Position numbers and translations under genes: made by a program
Shown: positions 59,935 to 64,000 of the stretch, one piece after another
How the letters are laid out: each line of letters begins with the position of its first letter
Position numbering within the stretch: position 1 is the first letter of the stretch
NCBI GenBank assembly: GCA_019973155.2
Contig: BPQB01000028.1
Location: 62,001-126,000 of the forward strand
Reading direction: 5' to 3'
DNA: 64,000 bases
From: Phanerochaete sordida
Lineage: Eukaryota; Basidiomycota; Agaricomycetes; Polyporales; Phanerochaetaceae
The notes under the pieces: model-generated
What the model was told of the DNA's origin: nothing
Database searches by the model: none
What the model saw: the letters and a program-made list of their open reading frames with translations, nothing else

Positions 59935-60379
59935 ATATTCCGAGCGGCCCTCCACCCTTTCGTCGTTGCTTTCGCATCCCATTCTTGTGGTCCACATGCC
60001 ATGATATGTCTGTATTGCCCTGCCCATCCATGCCTCTCGCTGCTCTGTCCGAATGCATAACCAGCTAAAAATCGAAAAGAGCAGTGCATGCTCGCGCGAC
60101 CTCTGTACGATATGCCATTTCTCCTCTTTGTCATCTTAGGATGTGTTATCGACACTGTCTCGGGAATCATGTGAAAGGAGCGGGCACGCAGCCTTCATGC
60201 GCAACGTAGAAGAGTGACACGGTGTAAGAACCACAAGACAGCGATGCATAGTATTCGCGAGGTAATATGTATTATAACAGGCATTACGCTTCATGACGAG
60301 ACGTGAGGTGGTTTTGCATAGGTCTGGCACCGCGGTGGGTGGGTGGACGTGCGAAAGCAAGTAAGCTGGCCCGCGGATA
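59935..60379. other. Convergent 3' flanks
   Basis: Between the RPS23 stop and the stop of CDP-diacylglycerol synthase. No feature recognised. Confidence 0.4.
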
Positions 60380-62546
60380 TCAAAGATTGACCTTGATGCC
60401 CTGGCCTTCAAGATATCTCTTCAGGTCAGACATGAGCTCGAGCTGCTCCTGGACCGACAGGCCGCTGACGATCATCTGCAGAATCGAGCCTACAGTGACG
60501 TTGTGCTGGCGGATGAGACTCGAGTAGTAGACGTAGGTGAAGACGCCCATCAGGAACCTACGGACAGCGGTTGTCAGCGTTATGTCGGCAAACGGAGTGG
60601 ATAGCACCTCACTGGCAGTCCATACGGTCGGTCATGCCGCCGTGTCCCGGGATGCTGTGGCCGAAGTCCTTGATGTCGAAAGCTCGCTTGAAGCCCGAGG
60701 CGAAGAAACCGCCGAACGGCGCGACCAGAGAGGCGAAGACAGCCAGGAAGAGAACGTGGAACTGGTACGGCGCATACGCGATAGAGGTTATGGAGCTTCC
60801 GAACTGCAGGAACGAACGATCAGCGTGGCAGACACACGGGCAACGGAGAGAGTACGCACCACGGTAGACAAGAAAGCACTCAGCGGTCCCGGGATGATCC
60901 AGTCGCGCCAGACGAACACAGGGTTGGGCGTGCACGTCATGCCGTCGAACGCACTCGCGCCGATGTCGCGCACGGGGCAGATCATGTACTCGAACTGCAT
61001 GAAGTACGTGCCCCAGAGGATGCCGAAGACGACGGTGCTGAAGAACGCGCCGATGAAGCCCTCCACAGTCTTCTTCGGAGAGAGCTTGATGAGCGGAGTG
61101 CGGCCCACGGTGATTCCCCATATGTAGGCGAAGACGTCGTTGCAGATGACGAGGGACGCGGGGACGAAGAACCAGATCATGCCCTCGAGGATGTTGTTGA
61201 CGATGAAGTGACTGACCATGTACGTGAGCGCGCCATACCCAGGACGGAAGCAAAACTCTACTGACCTCGAAACAACAATGAGCATCAAAGTCATGTGTAC
61301 CCAGCAGAACAAGCCGAACTGCTGCTTGAGGTATCCACGCTTGAGCGACAGCACGAAACCGACAAAGCCCAGGGTGTACAAGGAGAAGCTGATGAACCGG
61401 TGGTTGGTGGCGAATCCGGTGAGCTGAGCATCTGAGAAGACGACGTGCTGTCGTGGCATTAAGCGAAGTCTGTCATGCAAGGATGGAGCAGTGACGCACC
61501 TTGAAGTAGTAGATGATCGTCTCGCCGTATAGGTAGTAGTTGACGACCGCGAAGAAGTACCAGTTCAACGTCTTGCTCCACGGGTCGCGACCGTTCGCTT
61601 CCTCCTCATCTTGTGGTTTCCGCTTCAGGGAGAAGAGCGCGGTGACTTCGCGGTATACCAACATTTGGCACATGAAGACGAGGACGATCATGTAGGCGTG
61701 TCCCATGAGCAGCAGCCCTGTAACAAAGTTTGTGAGACCTGGATGCATGCTCCAGAAGCATGTACGCACCAATGAAGCCCCCAATCATAATGAACGTCCA
61801 TAATGTCCTCGTAAAGAAACTCTGTCTCTTCTTGACCTTCTCCGCATCCTGCTGGTCGCTGGGCTTCTGCTCTAGTGGAGCAGAGACGATGGGCTTCTCC
61901 AACGGCTTCGACTCTTGCTTCGCCATCGACTGAGGCTTTTGCTGCGCCTCTGGAGGCACTAGCGGTGGTGCAGCAGGCATCGTCTCTGCTTTCGATGGGA
62001 GTTCACGTTCAACCTTGGCGCTGAGTTGCGTGGCAGGCTCGGCAGCTGGAGGCTTCTCCGTATGTCGCGCGTCTCCGTTCGCCCGGACTGCGGGCTGGAC
62101 AACCTCGTCATCGGTCTGCAGGTCTTCTGTCGGTCGCGCCACAGCCTGGACAGACTTCTTGACCTCTTCTAAGGGCTTCGTTACAAGGACCGGGCTGTCC
62201 AGGGGCGTCTCCGGTGGGCTAGGAGATGCCGCACCGTTCGCAGCTTTTCCGTTCGCCCGTGCGGCGGCGCGAGCAGCCTTCTCTTGCGCTCGCTTTTCTG
62301 CGCGTGCCAACGCTTTCTGCTTCTTCAGCGCACTCTTCGACGGCGGTGCGAGTTCGGTGCTGCATAGTACGGGTCAGACGTGAGTTACACGAAACCAAAG
62401 CGTGCTATTCCTGACCTCGTTGGTGATGTCACGGGGGTATCCACGACCTCCTCTTCAGTCTCCTCGCCTGACTCGACGCCGAGGGCCTCCCAGGCGGTTT
62501 TTGACGCGAAAGAGGATCGCGACTCTTGTGCAGATGGCCTGCTCAT
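60380..62546 (-). CDS. CDS1: Phosphatidate cytidylyltransferase (CDP-diacylglycerol synthase)
   Basis: Start [19 protein letters not shown] at 62546. The first ~190 residues are hydrophilic, Ala/Pro/Lys-rich and probably disordered ([20 protein letters not shown]). The membrane core begins [14 protein letters not shown] and continues [68 protein letters not shown] and the diagnostic [29 protein letters not shown], ending [11 protein letters not shown]. The enzyme makes CDP-diacylglycerol from phosphatidic acid and CTP in the ER, at the head of PI, PS and cardiolipin synthesis. All signature residues are present. About 610 residues, longer than yeast Cds1 because of the N-terminal extension. 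Confidence 0.93.
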
Positions 62547-63140
62547 CGTGTGTGGTGGAGTGCAAGGGCAAGTTCTGCGTGTCACCCGACACGTGAAGTC
62601 ATGGCCTTACAAGCGCCCGCACACCCCTCTCGTTCATGAGGTTCATTCGAATTCACGGCCTCAGTTTGGAACCTTTAAATACTTGCAGAAGCTCGGAAAT
62701 CATGCCGACGATAGAAGATATATATTCAGGGTATGCAGTTGCGGGTAACGGTAGAGAAAGGGCTCAGGAGCCTGGCAGGAGCATGGGCTCTTGGGTATTG
62801 GCGTGACCGAGACGCAAGGCTTTGGCGCGAATAGCCACGGCGACCCGAGTTGCGCGACTGATAGGTTGCAATGATTAGGAGCTTGAGTTTGCCGGCCGCT
62901 AATCCAGTCCTCTCACACGATGTTCCTCGAATTAGATCGGTGCAAGGGAGGCGCAGCAGGGCAATGCGACTAAGTTCCGACCTGAACGCACGCCGGGCGA
63001 TGCTGGACCAGTAGCAGAATGAGATATCCAGAATTCTATTGCACGCAGCAGCTGACAGCTCCAAGGCATTTCTGGGGTCTGGAAACGCTCGTTCGTTAGG
63101 TGTACCAATTGCAATCATTGAATACTCACCATACGTTTCC
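62547..63140. other. Intergenic between CDS1 and the complex I gene
   Basis: Both flanking genes are on the minus strand. This stretch should hold the 3' flank of the complex I gene and the CDS1 promoter. No other gene is seen. Confidence 0.4.
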
Positions 63141-63338
63141 TCAGTGGTGGTGGCTTTCCTCGGGGAAGAAGAGCTTCTCCGCGACAACGTAGGTAGTAAA
63201 CGCAACGACAGCCACCCCGAAGCCAGGGAACATCTTGCTGAGCATGTTCCGCTGCTGGAACACCGGGTGTCTCCTCCACGCGTCCGCTTTCGCCCACGGG
63301 TTGCGATACAGGGAGGGAGGCTCCGGTGGGGTTGCCAT
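63141..63338 (-). CDS. NDUFB3: NADH:ubiquinone oxidoreductase B12-type subunit
   Basis: An uninterrupted 65-codon gene: MATPPEPPSLYRNPWAKADA, WRRHPVF, a single membrane helix GFGVAVVAFTTYVVAEKLFF and a His-rich end (ESHHH). The Pro-Tyr-Arg-Asn-Pro-W-x-K...WR pattern and single helix match the B12/NDUFB3 accessory subunit of mitochondrial complex I. There is no cleavable presequence, as usual for this subunit. Confidence 0.85.
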   Translation of the reverse strand: MATPPEPPSLYRNPWAKADAWRRHPVFQQRNMLSKMFPGFGVAVVAFTTYVVAEKLFFPEESHHH

Positions 63339-63619
63339 CTATACAATCATCATGTTGGGTCACTATTGTAGCCTACAGCGAGCGAATATAGCGACATACA
63401 GCAGAGGAATGTTTCGGGGACTTTGTCGGAGAACAGCGTACAGTGGCCTACCGAAACGGGCGTGAGTTTAGGGCAAGTCAAGGGGAACTTGGGAACTTGA
63501 TGTGATACAGCGCGGTTCTTGTTCACATCCACATCTCTCCCCCGTCCACAATCTTCTTTTCCCCTCCATCCTCTTCGACTTCCAGTCTCGCCTTTTCCTC
63601 CTAATTTTCCCATATTATA
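63339..63619. other. Divergent promoter region
   Basis: Short pyrimidine-rich tracts (around 63530-63600) lie just before the start at 63620, typical of fungal housekeeping promoters. No gene seen. Confidence 0.4.
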
Positions 63620-64000
63620 ATGTCTGGCGATGCCGCGATGTCATCCGACGACGATAGACCTATCCGGCCTGGCCCCAGCAGCATGAACGGCAATGGACGT
63701 GCCGCACCAAACGGAAACGGCAGGCATGAGAATGCCAGCTCCTCGCTCAGCGAGGACGACGGCGACATCCCCCTCGTGAGTTCGACAATGTTCATTAACG
63801 TCCATGGCATGGAACTGACCGTAAGCGCCACACCTTACTTGGCAGTCTCAGAGCGTTCGAACAAAGTCAGAGCCACTGACCCCCGACGTACGGGCCCTGA
63901 AGCGCAAGAAGGCGGCAGTGTACTCGTCTTCCAGCGAAGATGACACTCCCCTCAAGTCGTCCCCCGCGAAGCAGGCGAAGTCCGCCGCCGTCCCCATGCC
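63620..64000 (+). CDS. 5' end of a gene resembling DNA topoisomerase I (partial)
   Basis: Exon 1 (63620-63775) reads MSGDAAMSSDDDRPIRPGPS, then SSLSEDDGDIPL. Splicing to 63846 gives SQSVRTKSEPLTPDVRALKR, KKAAVYSSSSEDDTPLKSSP and AKQAKSAAVP up to the window edge. Acidic SEDD-I/T-PL motifs alternating with KKxK basic patches are characteristic of the disordered N-terminal domain of eukaryotic topoisomerase I, but also occur in other nuclear proteins. The catalytic core lies outside the window, so the call is tentative. Confidence 0.5.

Noticed and set aside
1..64000. CRISPR arrays, bacterial operons, prophage
   Set aside because: The sequence is eukaryotic with spliceosomal introns throughout; no direct-repeat arrays or phage genes were seen.
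1..64000. Terpene synthase, oxidosqualene cyclase, PKS or NRPS core gene
   Set aside because: Searched the frames for DDxxD, QW, DCTAE, ketosynthase and adenylation motifs by eye and found none.
1..64000. Intact transposable elements with transposase or reverse transcriptase
   Set aside because: No DDE, YDD or integrase-like frames and no obvious long terminal or inverted repeats; decayed elements in the gene-poor stretches cannot be excluded.

Overview
This window is nuclear DNA of a filamentous basidiomycete, most likely an agaricomycete of the polypore type. Almost every gene is broken by short GT-AG introns of roughly 45-60 bases, coding exons are GC-rich, and the families present (DUF6533 membrane protein, CYP512-like and CYP5150-like P450s, intracellular GMC oxidoreductases, DUF3455 secreted protein) are typical of that group. 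The organism assignment is inference from gene content. Gene models were assembled by hand from splice signals and reading frames; no database search was run.

Layout. 0-38 kb is an accessory, secondary-metabolism-like region. It holds a CYP7/8-like P450 with in-frame stops (286-1854 -), three CYP512-like P450s (4803-6814 +, 13477-15509 -, 33558-35605 +), two CYP5150-like P450s (19065-21139 -, 27887-30042 +), a sterol-C24-methyltransferase-like enzyme (17280-18394 +), two paralogous GMC oxidoreductases (24827-26896 -, 35747-37817 -), a DUF6533 membrane protein (22684-24593 +) with a broken partial copy at about 6.95-7.27 kb, and three paralogous seven-helix membrane proteins (7936-9356 -, 11093-12477 -, 31719-33124 +). 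The first two seven-helix genes lie in a tandem segmental duplication of about 2.2 kb. A tRNA-Val(AAC) gene lies at 30147-30220.

38-43 kb is gene-poor. From 43 kb on the content is ordinary: DUF3455 secreted protein, DUF1479 oxygenase, subtilisin-type protease, cupin protein, prefoldin subunit 4, D-amino-acid oxidase, MetX-like alpha/beta hydrolase, ribosomal protein uS12 (RPS23), CDP-diacylglycerol synthase, complex I B12 subunit, and the 5' end of a gene resembling DNA topoisomerase I.

How it may work together (inference). The left 38 kb reads as a tailoring cluster for a terpenoid or steroid: P450 hydroxylations, FAD-dependent alcohol oxidation by the GMC enzymes, and a possible C-methylation. 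No scaffold-forming enzyme (terpene synthase, oxidosqualene cyclase, PKS, NRPS) is visible, so the substrate may be a sterol or triterpene from primary metabolism, or the core gene lies outside the window. The most unusual element is the set of three seven-helix proteins, whose first two helices and sixth helix resemble Ste2-type (class D) fungal receptors.
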